64,000 bases of DNA from Phytohabitans sp036906915 (GCF_036906915.1 NZ_JBAKHX010000002.1:62001-126000); one strand, 5' to 3'. Numbered from the stretch's first letter, positions 34,711-42,930 are shown. The notes: generated from the letters alone by a model not told the origin. Made by a program: numbers and translations.

Positions 34711-35901
34711 CGCGGGATTGTCCATCTCCTTCCAGAACGGCAGTACGAACGGCGCCAGCGTCGTGGCCAGGTACAGGGCTCCGAAGATCCAGAACGCGGT
34801 GGTGAGGCCCAACCCTTGGACGACCCACCCCCCGAGCAGCCCGCCGAGCGGGATGCCGCCCCACGAGATGGCCAGCGACGCACCGAGCACCCGGGCGTGC
34901 ATCTCCTTGGGCACCCGCTCGTACTGTGCCGCGCCCAGCACGGGGTTGACACCCGCGATGGCGAACCCGCTCACGACCGCCATCGCGCAGACCACCCAGA
35001 CCTCGTCGGTCAGCGCCGGCACCGCGAACCGCGGGGCGCCCGAGATCAGAAAACCGGCCACGAACGTCGTGTACCTGGGCAGCCTCGGCGCGAGCACCGT
35101 GAAGACGGCGTTTCCGGCGACCGCGCCGGCGCCGAAGAGCCCCCACAGCAGGCCGACCGCCGCGGCCGAGCCGACCACATCGCGCCCCCACACCGGCATC
35201 AGCACCGCCGCGTACGCCTGGTCGAGCAGGTTGGTCATGAAGATCATCAGGGCGATTGAAAGGATCAGGCGATCACGGCGCAGGAACCCCCAACCCACCC
35301 TCAGCGCGCGCAGGTAGGGCTCGCCGGTCACCTTCTCCGCGCGCGGCACCAGGGTCCTGACGAGCACCGAAGAGACGAAGAAGGTCGCGGCGTCGATCAG
35401 CAGCACCGTCGGGGCGTCGAACGCCGCGATCAGCACACCCGCGAGCGGCGCGCCGAGCAGCGTCGACAGCCGGTAGATGCCGTCCTGGACGCTGGTCGCG
35501 CGCGTCATGGACACGCCGCTGGCCGCGACCGCCTGGGGCAGCAGCACCCGCTTGGCGGAGTCGCCGAACCCGCGCAGCAGGCCGAGCGCGGCCACCAGCG
35601 TGGCCAGCACCGGAAAGCTCAAGCCGGGGCCGCGGTGCAGGATGGGGATCGCGGCGACGGCGAGCGCGCTGCCCAGGTCGGCAACCACACCGATGCGGCG
35701 GGCGCCGATCCGGTCGAGCAGCGGGCCGCCGAACGCGCAGACCAGCACGTACGGCAGCATCTCGGCGAACGCCACGAAGCCGGTGCGTGCCGCGCTGCCC
35801 GAGGTGACCAGCACGAACCACGGCACGGCCAGGAACGACATCCGGGTGCCGACGCCGGAGACCGCCTTGGCGACGAAGAGCCCGACCAGCCCGCGATTCA
35901 T
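34585..35901 (-). CDS. MFS transporter
   Basis: A 438-residue 12-TM transporter of the MFS_3/enterobactin-exporter-like type: N-terminal LVGLFVAKAVSGVGTRMSFL, loop GGPLLDRIGARRIGVVADLG (motif A region), GLLRGFGDSAKRVLLPQAV. Substrate unknown; a drug or metabolite exporter is plausible because a TetR/ArsR-like repressor is co-transcribed. The last ~40 residues are low-complexity and hydrophilic, and their DNA is antisense to the DUF1707 gene. The start overlaps the repressor stop by ATGA. Confidence 0.87.
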   Translation of the reverse strand: MNRGLVGLFVAKAVSGVGTRMSFLAVPWFVLVTSGSAARTGFVAFAEMLPYVLVCAFGGPLLDRIGARRIGVVADLGSALAVAAIPILHRGPGLSFPVLATLVAALGLLRGFGDSAKRVLLPQAVAASGVSMTRATSVQDGIYRLSTLLGAPLAGVLIAAFDAPTVLLIDAATFFVSSVLVRTLVPRAEKVTGEPYLRALRVGWGFLRRDRLILSIALMIFMTNLLDQAYAAVLMPVWGRDVVGSAAAVGLLWGLFGAGAVAGNAVFTVLAPRLPRYTTFVAGFLISGAPRFAVPALTDEVWVVCAMAVVSGFAIAGVNPVLGAAQYERVPKEMHARVLGASLAISWGGIPLGGLLGGWVVQGLGLTTAFWIFGALYLATTLAPFVLPFWKEMDNPASASDGHEDAEQQQGHGGDSEDDQQVAAGRAGGGGGGRGLGG

Positions 35902-36479
35902 TCTTCATCGCCCTCGGCTTCGCTGCCCGCGAACGGCATGAGCTGGACCTGGAGTGTCACCGGCCGGGCGCTGGCCGGCGCGTCTGGCGCGTCGAATCGC
36001 CGGTACCGCTCCGCGACCGCTGTGAGCTCCTCGCGTAGCGCTTCCGCCTCGTTCGGGGTGAGCCGAAGATGCCAGTTGCTGAGCGTGCTGCCCTGCCGCC
36101 ACTCCTCCGGCAGCGCTGGTCGCTCCCCGAGCCAGCGGTCGATCTCGTCGGCGTAGGAGGCGGCGACGGCCCTCAGGTATGTCTCCGCGTCAGCCGGCGC
36201 CGCGATGACCGTCTCCGATTCGAGGACGGTCCGCTGATGGGCGGCCTTCCACCAGCGCTCGCGGCCCACCCCGCGCCCAGTGTCGTCGACCACGAAGCCA
36301 TACGCCGCGAGCTGCCGTAGGTGGTAGCTGGTCGCGCCGGTCGACAGGCCCAGGCGGTGGGCGAGTGTGGTCGAGGTGGCCGGCCCGTCCTGCCGCAGCA
36401 GCCCGAGGATGCGCACCCGCACTGGGTGCGCCACTCCGCGCAGCGACTTCGGGTCGAGCCTGATCTGATCCCCAGACAT
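35898..36479 (-). CDS. ArsR-family winged-helix transcriptional regulator
   Basis: A ~193-residue regulator. The helix-turn-helix covers HPVRVRILGLLRQDGPAT ... STGATSYHLRQLAAYGFV near residues 15-65; the C-terminal half (~90-190) is helical and may bind an effector. There are no Cys metal sites in the DNA-binding region. I start at MSGDQIRLDP, just after the operator-like repeats, instead of an upstream ATG that would translate them. It probably controls its own promoter and the MFS gene. Confidence 0.85.
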   Translation of the reverse strand: MSGDQIRLDPKSLRGVAHPVRVRILGLLRQDGPATSTTLAHRLGLSTGATSYHLRQLAAYGFVVDDTGRGVGRERWWKAAHQRTVLESETVIAAPADAETYLRAVAASYADEIDRWLGERPALPEEWRQGSTLSNWHLRLTPNEAEALREELTAVAERYRRFDAPDAPASARPVTLQVQLMPFAGSEAEGDEE

Positions 36480-36516
36480 CTTTGCAAAGCTATGCTTGCA
36501 AAGAAGCCTTTGCAAC
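36480..36516 (-). promoter_or_regulatory. Triple TTGCAA-box operator candidate for the ArsR/MFS operon
   Basis: Three copies of a TTTGCAA-type box (36481-36488, 36497-36504, 36509-36515), the first two spaced about 16 bases and in the same helical-face range. They directly precede the regulator start and stand out as AT-rich in GC-rich DNA, so they are the likely binding sites for autorepression. Confidence 0.55.
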
Positions 36517-36537
36517 CTGCTGCTCGGTAGCGGTGCG

Positions 36538-36622
36538 GATCAAGGGAGACCGCATGGATCAAGGGCAAACGCGCGCGGAAATGAGATCGAACCACGTGCG
36601 TTTGCTCTTGATCAACGGAAAG
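36538..36622 (+). repeat. 85-bp palindromic intergenic element, copy A
   Basis: A short GATCAAGGGAGACCGCAT lead is followed by a 22-bp inverted repeat: left arm 36557-36578 beginning GATCAAGGGCAAACGC, right arm 36592-36613 ending GCTCTTGATC, with a 13-base loop. It closely matches two copies at 60.5 and 60.9 kb. It lies 25-35 bases downstream of the ROK stop codon. Confidence 0.9.
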
Positions 36623-36646
36623 TGAGGGCGGGGCTTGCAGCGGGGG

Positions 36647-37825
36647 CTATGTGGAGAGGGGGTCGGCCAGCAACTGCTCAAAGGCCAACTCGGCGGCGCC
36701 TACCAGCGCGGCGTCGTCGCCTAGCTGGGGAGTGCGCAGGCGGACGCGTTCGCGGGCGGCGGGTAGGGCCATCGAGTTGAGGCGGCTGCGCACTTGGGCA
36801 GCTGCGGCCAGGTACAACTCCCGGAGCGTGCCGCCGAAGATGACCATCTCCGGGTTGAAGACGTTGACCAGATTCGCGACGCCGAAGCCGAGCCAGTCGC
36901 CGACCTGGCGCACCGCTGCCTGGGCGCTGGCGTCTCCCCGAGAGGCCGCGTCGACGACGGTGAGCGCGCCGGCACTGCGCGTCGAAGTGTCTCGCCCGGC
37001 GGCCGTGAGCAGTGCGTGCTCGCCGATCTCGGTCTCCCAGCACCCGCGCGAGCCGCAGCTGCACGGCCGGCCCTTCGGCTGTACGACCATGTGGCCGACC
37101 TGTCCGCCCTGGCCGGCGTGCCCGGCGAGCCGCCGACCTCCGACGATAATGCCGGCGTCGACGCCGGCGTCGCGGTGCAGGTAGATGACGTTGTCGCAGC
37201 CGACCGCCGTGCCGCGGGCGTGCTCCGCGAGCGCCGCGACGTCGGCGGCGTTGCCGGCCACGACCGGCCGTTCCACGCCCAGCTCGGTGGCCAGTTGGAC
37301 GGAGAGGGGGGCAGCGATCTGCTCGGTCGCGAACGTCAGCCGGGGCAATCCGTCGTCGCGGCGCATCATCCGGCACACCGAGACGCCGCTGCCGACGTAC
37401 ACGGCGTCGTCCGGCACCGAGTGGTGCAGTTCCTTGACGAACTCGGCCAGCAGCGGGACGGTGTCGGTCGCCGCCAGCCCGTGTGGGCGCTCGTCGGCGC
37501 GCAGGTCGAGCACCTCGCCGCCGAGTCCTACACGGGCGGCGCGGATCTGGTCGACCTCGATGCTGAACGCGTACGCGTAGACGCGCCCGGACTCGGGCCG
37601 GACGACCAGCGACGGTCGTCCGGCCCGCCCGGTCTCCCGGGGTACGGCCTCGGTCACCAGACCGGCGCCCGCGAGGTCCGCGGTCAACGCACCGATGGTG
37701 CTGCGGTTCAGCCCTAGCTCCGACGTCAGCTCCGCCCGCGACGTCGGTCCGTGGATGTGCACGTACCGGAGCAGAGCGCCGAGGTTCTGCCGGCGAACCT
37801 CCTCTTGACTCGGTCCCGTGCGCAT
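36647..37825 (-). CDS. ROK-family transcriptional regulator (NagC/XylR type)
   Basis: A 392-residue repressor: an N-terminal winged helix (LLRYVHIHGPTSRAELTSEL, GLNRSTIGALTADL, ~15-60) and a ROK sugar-kinase-like domain. The zinc motif is complete (GHMVVQPKGRPCSCGSRGCWE). The kinase Gly motif and catalytic Asp region are altered (YLHRDAGVDAGIIVGGRRL), as expected of a regulator. It is the last gene of the sugar ABC operon, three bases after the permease, and should sense the imported sugar or a derivative. Confidence 0.9.
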   Translation of the reverse strand: MRTGPSQEEVRRQNLGALLRYVHIHGPTSRAELTSELGLNRSTIGALTADLAGAGLVTEAVPRETGRAGRPSLVVRPESGRVYAYAFSIEVDQIRAARVGLGGEVLDLRADERPHGLAATDTVPLLAEFVKELHHSVPDDAVYVGSGVSVCRMMRRDDGLPRLTFATEQIAAPLSVQLATELGVERPVVAGNAADVAALAEHARGTAVGCDNVIYLHRDAGVDAGIIVGGRRLAGHAGQGGQVGHMVVQPKGRPCSCGSRGCWETEIGEHALLTAAGRDTSTRSAGALTVVDAASRGDASAQAAVRQVGDWLGFGVANLVNVFNPEMVIFGGTLRELYLAAAAQVRSRLNSMALPAARERVRLRTPQLGDDAALVGAAELAFEQLLADPLST

Positions 37826-37828
37826 CGC

Positions 37829-39085
37829 TTATCGCGTACCAGTTGCCGCCGCTCGGCGCCTCGACAGCGCGTCGACGCCCGCAGCCAGGAGCAGCACCAC
37901 GCCGGTGAACACGAACTTCTGGCCCGAGCTGAGGCCCATCAGGCCCATGCCGTTGTCGATGACCGCGATCACCGCGCCACCGAGCAGCGCGTCGAGCACT
38001 CGGCCCTTGCCGCCGAAGAGGCTGGTGCCGCCGATCACCGCCGCGCCGACCGCGTACAGCAGGACGTTGCTGCCGCCGGTGTTGGCGTCGACGGAGTTGG
38101 CCCGGCTGGCGGCGACGATGCCGCCCATCGCGGCCATACCGGAGCAGATCACGAATACCGAGATGCGGATGCGGTCGACGTTGATACCCGCCCGGCGGGC
38201 CGCCTCGCGGTTGCCGCCGACGGCGTAGATGTGCCGTCCGTACGCGGTGCGTCGCAGGACGAACGTCCAGATGATCAGCAGGGCCGCGATGATCGGTACG
38301 ACGATGGGCACGCCCTTGAGCGAGACCACTACGACGTTGCGGCTGCGCTCCTGGTTGAGCACGAAGACCGCGATGCCGAGGATGACGGCCAGTGCCGCGA
38401 TCCGGCCGACGGCCACCGCGAGCGGCTCGGTGACCAGCCCGCGCGCGGCCCGCCGCCGGCGGCTGAGGAGCGTCACGACGGCGTACCCGGCCACACCGAG
38501 CACGGCGAGAACCCAGCCCAGTACCGGGGCCAGGTTGTTGTTGGCGATCGCGAGGATCACGTCGTCGCGGATGGAGACGTTCGTGCCGCCCTTGATCAGC
38601 AGCAGCACGGTGCCCTGGAAGGCGAGGAACCCCGCCAGCGTGACCACGAACGACGGGATGCCGACCTTGGCGACGAGAAAACCGAGCACCAGGCCGATCA
38701 CCACGCCCGTCGCGATCGCGGCGAACACGGCGACGTACCAGGGCGCCCCCTGCTCGGCCATGAGCTGAGCCAGCACGGCGGCGCACACGCCGCTCGCGAA
38801 GCCCGCCGAAAGGTCGATCTCGCCGAGCAGCAGCACGAAGATCAGGCCCATCGCGATGATGATGACCGCGGCGCCCTGCGTGAAGAGGTTCGCGAAGTTG
38901 CCTGCGGAGAAGAAGACCGGCCGCATGACGGCGAAGAACACGCAGAGCACGATCAGGCCGAGTACCGCTGGAAGGGAGCCGAGGTCGCCACCGCGTACCC
39001 GGCCCAGATAGTCGCGGACGTGGCTGCCGACCGTCGGTTTGGGTGCCACGGCGACCGGCTCGAGGTGGTGCGCGGTGCTGGTCAT
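37829..39085 (-). CDS. xylH: Sugar ABC transporter permease, XylH type
   Basis: A 418-residue BPD_transp_2-family permease with about 10-11 TM helices. Typical: LPAVLGLIVLCVFFAVM near the N-terminus, ILLLGEIDLSAG-like loop (FVLLLGEIDLSAGFASGV), and the EAA-like cytoplasmic loop YAVGGNREAARRAGINV. It is longer than RbsC, as XylH proteins are. ATGA overlap with the ATPase gene. Xylose specificity is inferred from the set, not proved. Confidence 0.88.
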   Translation of the reverse strand: MTSTAHHLEPVAVAPKPTVGSHVRDYLGRVRGGDLGSLPAVLGLIVLCVFFAVMRPVFFSAGNFANLFTQGAAVIIIAMGLIFVLLLGEIDLSAGFASGVCAAVLAQLMAEQGAPWYVAVFAAIATGVVIGLVLGFLVAKVGIPSFVVTLAGFLAFQGTVLLLIKGGTNVSIRDDVILAIANNNLAPVLGWVLAVLGVAGYAVVTLLSRRRRAARGLVTEPLAVAVGRIAALAVILGIAVFVLNQERSRNVVVVSLKGVPIVVPIIAALLIIWTFVLRRTAYGRHIYAVGGNREAARRAGINVDRIRISVFVICSGMAAMGGIVAASRANSVDANTGGSNVLLYAVGAAVIGGTSLFGGKGRVLDALLGGAVIAVIDNGMGLMGLSSGQKFVFTGVVLLLAAGVDALSRRRAAATGTR

Positions 39086-39900
39086 TGCTCGGCTCCCGGG
39101 GGCGTGAGGGTGTCGGCGTATTCGACCCCGTTGTCGATCTTTTCAGCCGGCAGGCCGAGGTCGCCGCTGCGCCCCGCCGTGATCAGCTCGACGACCTGCG
39201 CGTGCGTCACGTCGGTGGTCTTCACCTGGGCCACCATCTGGCCGAGGTACAGCGCGGCGATGCGATCCGACACCGCGAATACGTCGTTCATGTTGTGAGA
39301 GATCAGGACGACGGAGAGGCCCCTGTCGGCCAGCCGCCGCACCAGTTCGAGCACCTGAGCGGTCTGCGCGACGCCGAGTGCGGCCGTCGGCTCGTCGAGG
39401 ATGACCACTTTGCTGTTCCACAGCACCGCCTTGGCGATCGCGACGGTCTGCCGCTGCCCGCCGGAGAGGCTGGCGACGTGCTGGCGCAGCGACTTGACGG
39501 TGCGCACCGAGAGCCCAGCCAGCGTCTCCGCCGCCATCTGCTCCATGGTGGGCTCGTCGAGCACCAGACCGGAGCGCTTCTCACGCCCCAGGAACATGTT
39601 CTGGACGATGTCGAGGTTGTCGCACAGCGCCAGATCCTGGTAAACGACCTCGATGCCCAGCGCGGCCGCGTCGCGCGGGCCGTGGATGGTCACCGGCTGG
39701 CCGTCGAAGTGGAACTCGCCCGCGTCGATCGGGTAGATCCCGCTGATGCACTTGACGAGTGTGGACTTGCCAGCGCCGTTGTCACCGACGAGTGCGGTCA
39801 CCTCGCCGGGCGTGACGGCGAAGTCGACATCTTTCAGAACCTGGACGGGACCGAAGCGCTTGTCGATCCCGCGCGCCTCCAGCAATGGGGTGACGGACAC
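39082..39900 (-). CDS. xylG: Sugar ABC transporter ATPase, single-domain XylG type
   Basis: A 272-residue ATPase. Walker A GDNGAGKSTLV, signature LSGGQRQTV, Walker B VVILDEPTAAL, H-loop LISHNMNDVF. Most carbohydrate-2 family ATPases (RbsA, E. coli XylG) have two fused domains of ~500 residues; this one has a single domain, as in the FrcA-like branch, so it probably works as a homodimer. The GTG has an excellent GAAGGAGAG ribosome binding site; longer upstream frames run into the hairpin that follows xylF. Confidence 0.9.
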   Translation of the reverse strand: MSVTPLLEARGIDKRFGPVQVLKDVDFAVTPGEVTALVGDNGAGKSTLVKCISGIYPIDAGEFHFDGQPVTIHGPRDAAALGIEVVYQDLALCDNLDIVQNMFLGREKRSGLVLDEPTMEQMAAETLAGLSVRTVKSLRQHVASLSGGQRQTVAIAKAVLWNSKVVILDEPTAALGVAQTAQVLELVRRLADRGLSVVLISHNMNDVFAVSDRIAALYLGQMVAQVKTTDVTHAQVVELITAGRSGDLGLPAEKIDNGVEYADTLTPPGAEQ

Positions 39901-39929
39901 GAGTGCTCTCCTTCGCCATGTGCGCCTGG

Positions 39930-39958
39930 GCGCCGCCCGGCAACTGGCCGGGCGGCGC
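39930..39958 (-). terminator. Intra-operon stem-loop between xylF and xylG
   Basis: A perfect 12-bp stem GCGCCGCCCGGC / GCCGGGCGGCGC with a 5-base loop lies 15 bases past the xylF stop. Such loops often attenuate transcription or protect the 3' end, letting the binding protein be made in excess over the membrane parts. Confidence 0.7.
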
Positions 39959-39972
39959 ACCGTGGCGTCTTT

Positions 39973-41073
39973 CTAGCTGATGCCCGCCTGCGTGCACAGG
40001 GTGGCGAAGTTGCCGGTGCACAGTTCGGCCTTTGTCACGAAGCCGTCGGCGACGACGTCCTTGACGGTGTCCTTGGTGATCGCCTTGGGCGTGAGCAGTA
40101 CGGAGGGCACGTCGCGGTTGCCGTCGGGGTCCTTGACGGTCTGCGTGGTGTCCTTCCTCTCGCCCTTGGCCAGCGAGATCGCCAGGTCGGCGGCGGCGTC
40201 GGCCTCCTGCTTGATCGCCTTGTAGACGGTCATGCACTGGTCACCGGCGAGGATGTTCTGCAGGCCCTGGACGGTGGCGTCCTGGCCGGTCACCGGGACC
40301 TTGCCGTTGAGGTTGTTCTTCTTCAGCACGGAGATCACCGCGTTGCCGAGGCCGTCGTTCGCCGCGAGCACGCCGTCGATCTTGCCGCTCCTCTCGGTCA
40401 GCATCTGCTCGAAGATCGTGCCGGCCTGGGCGTTGTCCCAGTCGGGCACCCACTGGTCCGGACCCTGCACGTACTCGCCCGCGGTGTACTTGGGCTTGAG
40501 CACCGAGTCGTAGCCCTCCTTGAAGAGGGTGGCGTTGTTGTCGGTCTGCGAGCCGTTGAGCTCGGCGACGACCGGCTTCTGCTTGTTCATGTCGGTGAGG
40601 CACTTGACCAGGCCCTCGCCCTGGAGCTTGCCGACCGCCACGTTGTCGAAGCTGACGTAGTACTGAGCGGAGCCACCCAGCGTCAGCCGGTCGTAGTCGA
40701 TCGTGGCGACGCCCTGCGACTTCGCCTTGTCCAGCACCGCCTTACCGGTGCCGGAGTCCAGGTTGACGATCATCAGCACGGTGACGCCGCTGGTGATCAT
40801 CTGCTCGGCGATCGTCTGGAACTGGGTCTTGTCGCCCTGCGCGTTCTGGATGTCGTACTGCACGCCGGCGGCCTTGAAGGCCTCTTCCAGGTATTTGCGG
40901 TCGGCGGTCTCCCAGCGGGCCGATGAGGCGCTGTCCGGCAGGATGACGCCGACCTTCGCCGACTTGGTGTCTGTGCCGCTCCCGCTGTCACCGCCCGAGT
41001 CGTCGCCGCAGGCGGCGAGGGTGCCGGTGACCATCAGGCCAGCGGCGGCGATGGAGAGGATCCCTTTGCGCAT
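39973..41073 (-). CDS. xylF: Sugar-binding lipoprotein, XylF type
   Basis: A 366-residue periplasmic-type binding protein: signal MRKGILSIAAAGLMVTGTLA with lipobox LAAC, then a Gly/Ser/Asp-rich tether and a Peripla_BP_4 domain. VATIDYDRLTLGGSAQYYVSF matches the D-xylose-binding XylF/ChvE group (YDR and SFDN motifs), as do NGSQTDNNATLFKEG and VPVTGQDATVQGLQNI. Ligand probably a pentose or related sugar. AAAGGA precedes the ATG. First gene of the operon. Confidence 0.9.
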   Translation of the reverse strand: MRKGILSIAAAGLMVTGTLAACGDDSGGDSGSGTDTKSAKVGVILPDSASSARWETADRKYLEEAFKAAGVQYDIQNAQGDKTQFQTIAEQMITSGVTVLMIVNLDSGTGKAVLDKAKSQGVATIDYDRLTLGGSAQYYVSFDNVAVGKLQGEGLVKCLTDMNKQKPVVAELNGSQTDNNATLFKEGYDSVLKPKYTAGEYVQGPDQWVPDWDNAQAGTIFEQMLTERSGKIDGVLAANDGLGNAVISVLKKNNLNGKVPVTGQDATVQGLQNILAGDQCMTVYKAIKQEADAAADLAISLAKGERKDTTQTVKDPDGNRDVPSVLLTPKAITKDTVKDVVADGFVTKAELCTGNFATLCTQAGIS

Positions 41074-41134
41074 CGCTCGGGTCCTTTCGATGGTGGGGTC
41101 AAAGGTGGTGTCAGGTTGTTTTGTTGTGCCCGGC

Positions 41135-41164
41135 AACGTATTGCGGTCAGACGCGTCCGCACAA
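41135..41164 (-). promoter_or_regulatory. Candidate promoter of the xylFGH-ROK operon
   Basis: On the minus strand TTGTGC and TACGTT are separated by 18 bases, placing the transcript start about 55 bases before xylF. Confidence 0.4.
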
Positions 41165-41251
41165 GAGCATCGAGACCGCGAGTTTGTTGGCGGCGATAAC
41201 AATTCTGCAACGTGATCGACATCTAACCGTCCGTCGCGGAGACTCCTTCGA

Positions 41252-41271
41252 TCTAGGACATTAGTCCCGAT
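41252..41271 (-). promoter_or_regulatory. DosR/DevR-box-like palindrome
   Basis: The minus strand reads CGGGACTAATGTCC around the centre, against the published DosR consensus TTSGGGACTWWAGTCCCSAA (15 of 20 positions). It lies about 180 bases upstream of xylF. No dosR/dosS gene is in the window. Confidence 0.3.
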
Positions 41272-41427
41272 CATGGGCGAATGCGCTCGGAAAGTTAAAG
41301 CAGGCGGGTAGCGATGGCCGCCACAGTCGCTCCGGTGAGGCGGACCGCGGCCACCGAGCGTTCAGCGGCCCGTCCGTCGCCGTACGGGGAAACGGCTCTC
41401 GCCATCCGCGCGTACTACCTTGGGTTG

Positions 41428-42582
41428 TCAGTCGGGTGTGCAGACCAGACTTATCGGGCGTCCGGCCACCCTGGTCAAGACGACCGTCGCCGAATTGGGC
41501 CCGGCCAGCCGCAGGTCACGGCGGAGCTGCTCGGGGTCGAGCGCGGAGCCGCGTTTGAGGATCTCTACGCGACCGACGCCACGGTCGCGCAGCAGGGCAC
41601 GCAGCCGTTTGAGCGAGAACGGCATCTCGTCCTGCACCGCCAGCCGCCGCCCGTAGGGGGTGTCGGTAGCGGTGGCGGCATACACGTACGCGATGTCCGG
41701 ATCGGCCAGTGTGCCGTCCACAGTGGAGGCGAATTCGGCCACCAGGTGGGCGCGCACCACCGCCCCGTCCGGGTCGTACAGATAGCGGCGCACCGGTCCG
41801 ACCGGAGCCCGCTCGACCCCGGTGCCGGAGAGCGTGGCACCGGACGGCAGCAGGGTCGCCCGCCGGGGCACCTCGGCGAGCGGGCCGCACCAGAAGGCCG
41901 CCTCGACCACCTCGCCCCGCACGCTGACCCACTCCGCCTCGGCGCCCGGCGGCACCAGCGCGTGGTCGATGCCGGGGGCCAGCTTGAGCACCGTGTGCGG
42001 CACGCGCTCGGGCAGGGCGGCCACGAAGTCCCACGACGGTGAGTAGGCCGCCGGGTCGAACACCCGGCGGCCACCCCGGCGCCGGGCCGGGTCGCAGAAC
42101 ACCGCGTCGAAACCGGTCAGGTCGACGGACGTCGCGTCGGCACAGGTCACGGTCAGGTCCGCCAGCCCGAGGGCGGCGGCGTTGGCGGCTGCCACACTCG
42201 CGGTGCCGGGGTCGGCCTCCACGGCGTACACCTTGATGCCGGCACGAACGGCGGCGATCGCGTCCGCGCCGATGCCGCAACCGAGATCGGCGAGGGTGCG
42301 CACTCCGGCGGCGCGCAACCGCGCCGCGCGGCGTTCGGAGACCGCGGCGCGCGTCGCCTGCTCCAGGCCCGCGCGGGTGAAGAACATGCGGGCGGCGTCG
42401 GAGCCGAACTTGCCCGCGGCGCGGCGGCGCAGCTCGGCCTGGGTGAGCGCGGCGGACGCCAGGTCGGCGGGCACGCCGCGAGCGCGGAGCGTGGCCGCCG
42501 CTGCCAGTGGGTCGCCGCCGGCCAGCTCCGCCGCCGTCGCGAGCGCCCTTTCCCCTTCGGGGGTACGGAGCGCGTCGATCAC
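41428..42582 (-). CDS. Class I SAM-dependent methyltransferase with THUMP-like C-terminal domain
   Basis: A 384-residue protein. The SAM motif I is LADLGCGIGADAIAA (~100-113), motif II VYAVEADPG, and the DPA-type catalytic motif FCDPARRRGG (~165). An N-terminal helical segment (QAELRRRAAGKFG) and a C-terminal domain ending GRVEILKRGSALDPEQL match the actinobacterial methyltransferase/THUMP-like family. An RNA target is plausible but not shown. GTG start one base before the DUF1918 stop. Confidence 0.85.
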   Translation of the reverse strand: MIDALRTPEGERALATAAELAGGDPLAAAATLRARGVPADLASAALTQAELRRRAAGKFGSDAARMFFTRAGLEQATRAAVSERRAARLRAAGVRTLADLGCGIGADAIAAVRAGIKVYAVEADPGTASVAAANAAALGLADLTVTCADATSVDLTGFDAVFCDPARRRGGRRVFDPAAYSPSWDFVAALPERVPHTVLKLAPGIDHALVPPGAEAEWVSVRGEVVEAAFWCGPLAEVPRRATLLPSGATLSGTGVERAPVGPVRRYLYDPDGAVVRAHLVAEFASTVDGTLADPDIAYVYAATATDTPYGRRLAVQDEMPFSLKRLRALLRDRGVGRVEILKRGSALDPEQLRRDLRLAGPNSATVVLTRVAGRPISLVCTPD

Positions 42583-42774
42583 CTATTGAGTCTGGCTGCG
42601 CTCGATCACGCAGTCGGGACCGGGGTACACCAGACTCTCGTGGCCGTCCGGGAACCGGACGAGGTAGGGCGGGTGCCCCTCGGCGCCGCGCACCTCGACG
42701 ATCTCGGCGATCCGGTCGCGGGCGCCAACCGTGTTGCTGTGCACGTGCAAGCGGTCTCCGACTGTGGCCTGCAT
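42583..42774 (-). CDS. DUF1918 protein
   Basis: A 63-residue protein of the DUF1918 family, an SH3-like small beta-barrel: ATVGDRLHVHSNTVGA, AEIVEVRGAEGHPPYLVRF, then DGHESLVYPGPDC. Function unknown; such genes are widespread in actinobacteria. GGAGG precedes the ATG. Directly followed by the methyltransferase gene without a gap, and divergent from groES. Confidence 0.88.
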   Translation of the reverse strand: MQATVGDRLHVHSNTVGARDRIAEIVEVRGAEGHPPYLVRFPDGHESLVYPGPDCVIERSQTQ

Positions 42775-42857
42775 GTCATCGCCTCCGCGGTCGCGGGCAG
42801 GTGCTTTCCCCTGACAATGCCGTAAATCACCGCCGTCCGCCATCGGATCGTGTCGCG

Positions 42858-42884
42858 TTGGCACTCTCCTTGACGGAGTGCTAG
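42858..42884 (+). promoter_or_regulatory. CIRCE operator 1 upstream of groES
   Basis: TTGGCACTC-N9-GAGTGCTAG against the HrcA-binding consensus TTAGCACTC-N9-GAGTGCTAA (two mismatches). Confidence 0.88.
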
Positions 42885-42899
42885 CAATCGGCATAACCT
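42870..42899 (+). promoter_or_regulatory. groES-groEL promoter candidate
   Basis: TTGACG lies inside CIRCE 1; TAACCT follows after 18 bases. The transcript would start within CIRCE 2, so HrcA bound at either site would block polymerase. Confidence 0.6.
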
Positions 42900-42903
42900 G
42901 CGG

Positions 42904-42930
42904 TTAGCACTCTCGTGTCGAGGGTGCTAG
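42904..42930 (+). promoter_or_regulatory. CIRCE operator 2 upstream of groES
   Basis: TTAGCACTC-N9-GGGTGCTAG, again two mismatches from the consensus. It spans the likely transcription start and would also form a hairpin in the mRNA leader. Confidence 0.9.

Larger units (their letters stand above)
41074..41427. other. Non-coding region upstream of xylF
   Basis: A 354-base gap. It contains the xylF promoter candidate (41135-41164), an inverted repeat TTGTT-N8-AACAA at about 41190-41210 that could be a ROK site, and a DosR-box-like palindrome (41252-41271). The part next to the methyltransferase stop (41280-41427) shows no feature I can name; an open plus-strand frame there has no ribosome binding site and runs antisense through the methyltransferase gene. 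Confidence 0.6.

Noticed and set aside
37081..37200. ROK protein as an active sugar kinase
   Set aside because: It has an N-terminal DNA-binding domain and a changed ATP glycine motif and sits at the end of a sugar-uptake operon; a regulator is the better reading.
41314..42042. Long plus-strand open frame opposite the THUMP-like methyltransferase
   Set aside because: No ribosome binding site, no recognisable domain, and most of it is the mirror of a clear coding gene. It is a high-GC antisense shadow.
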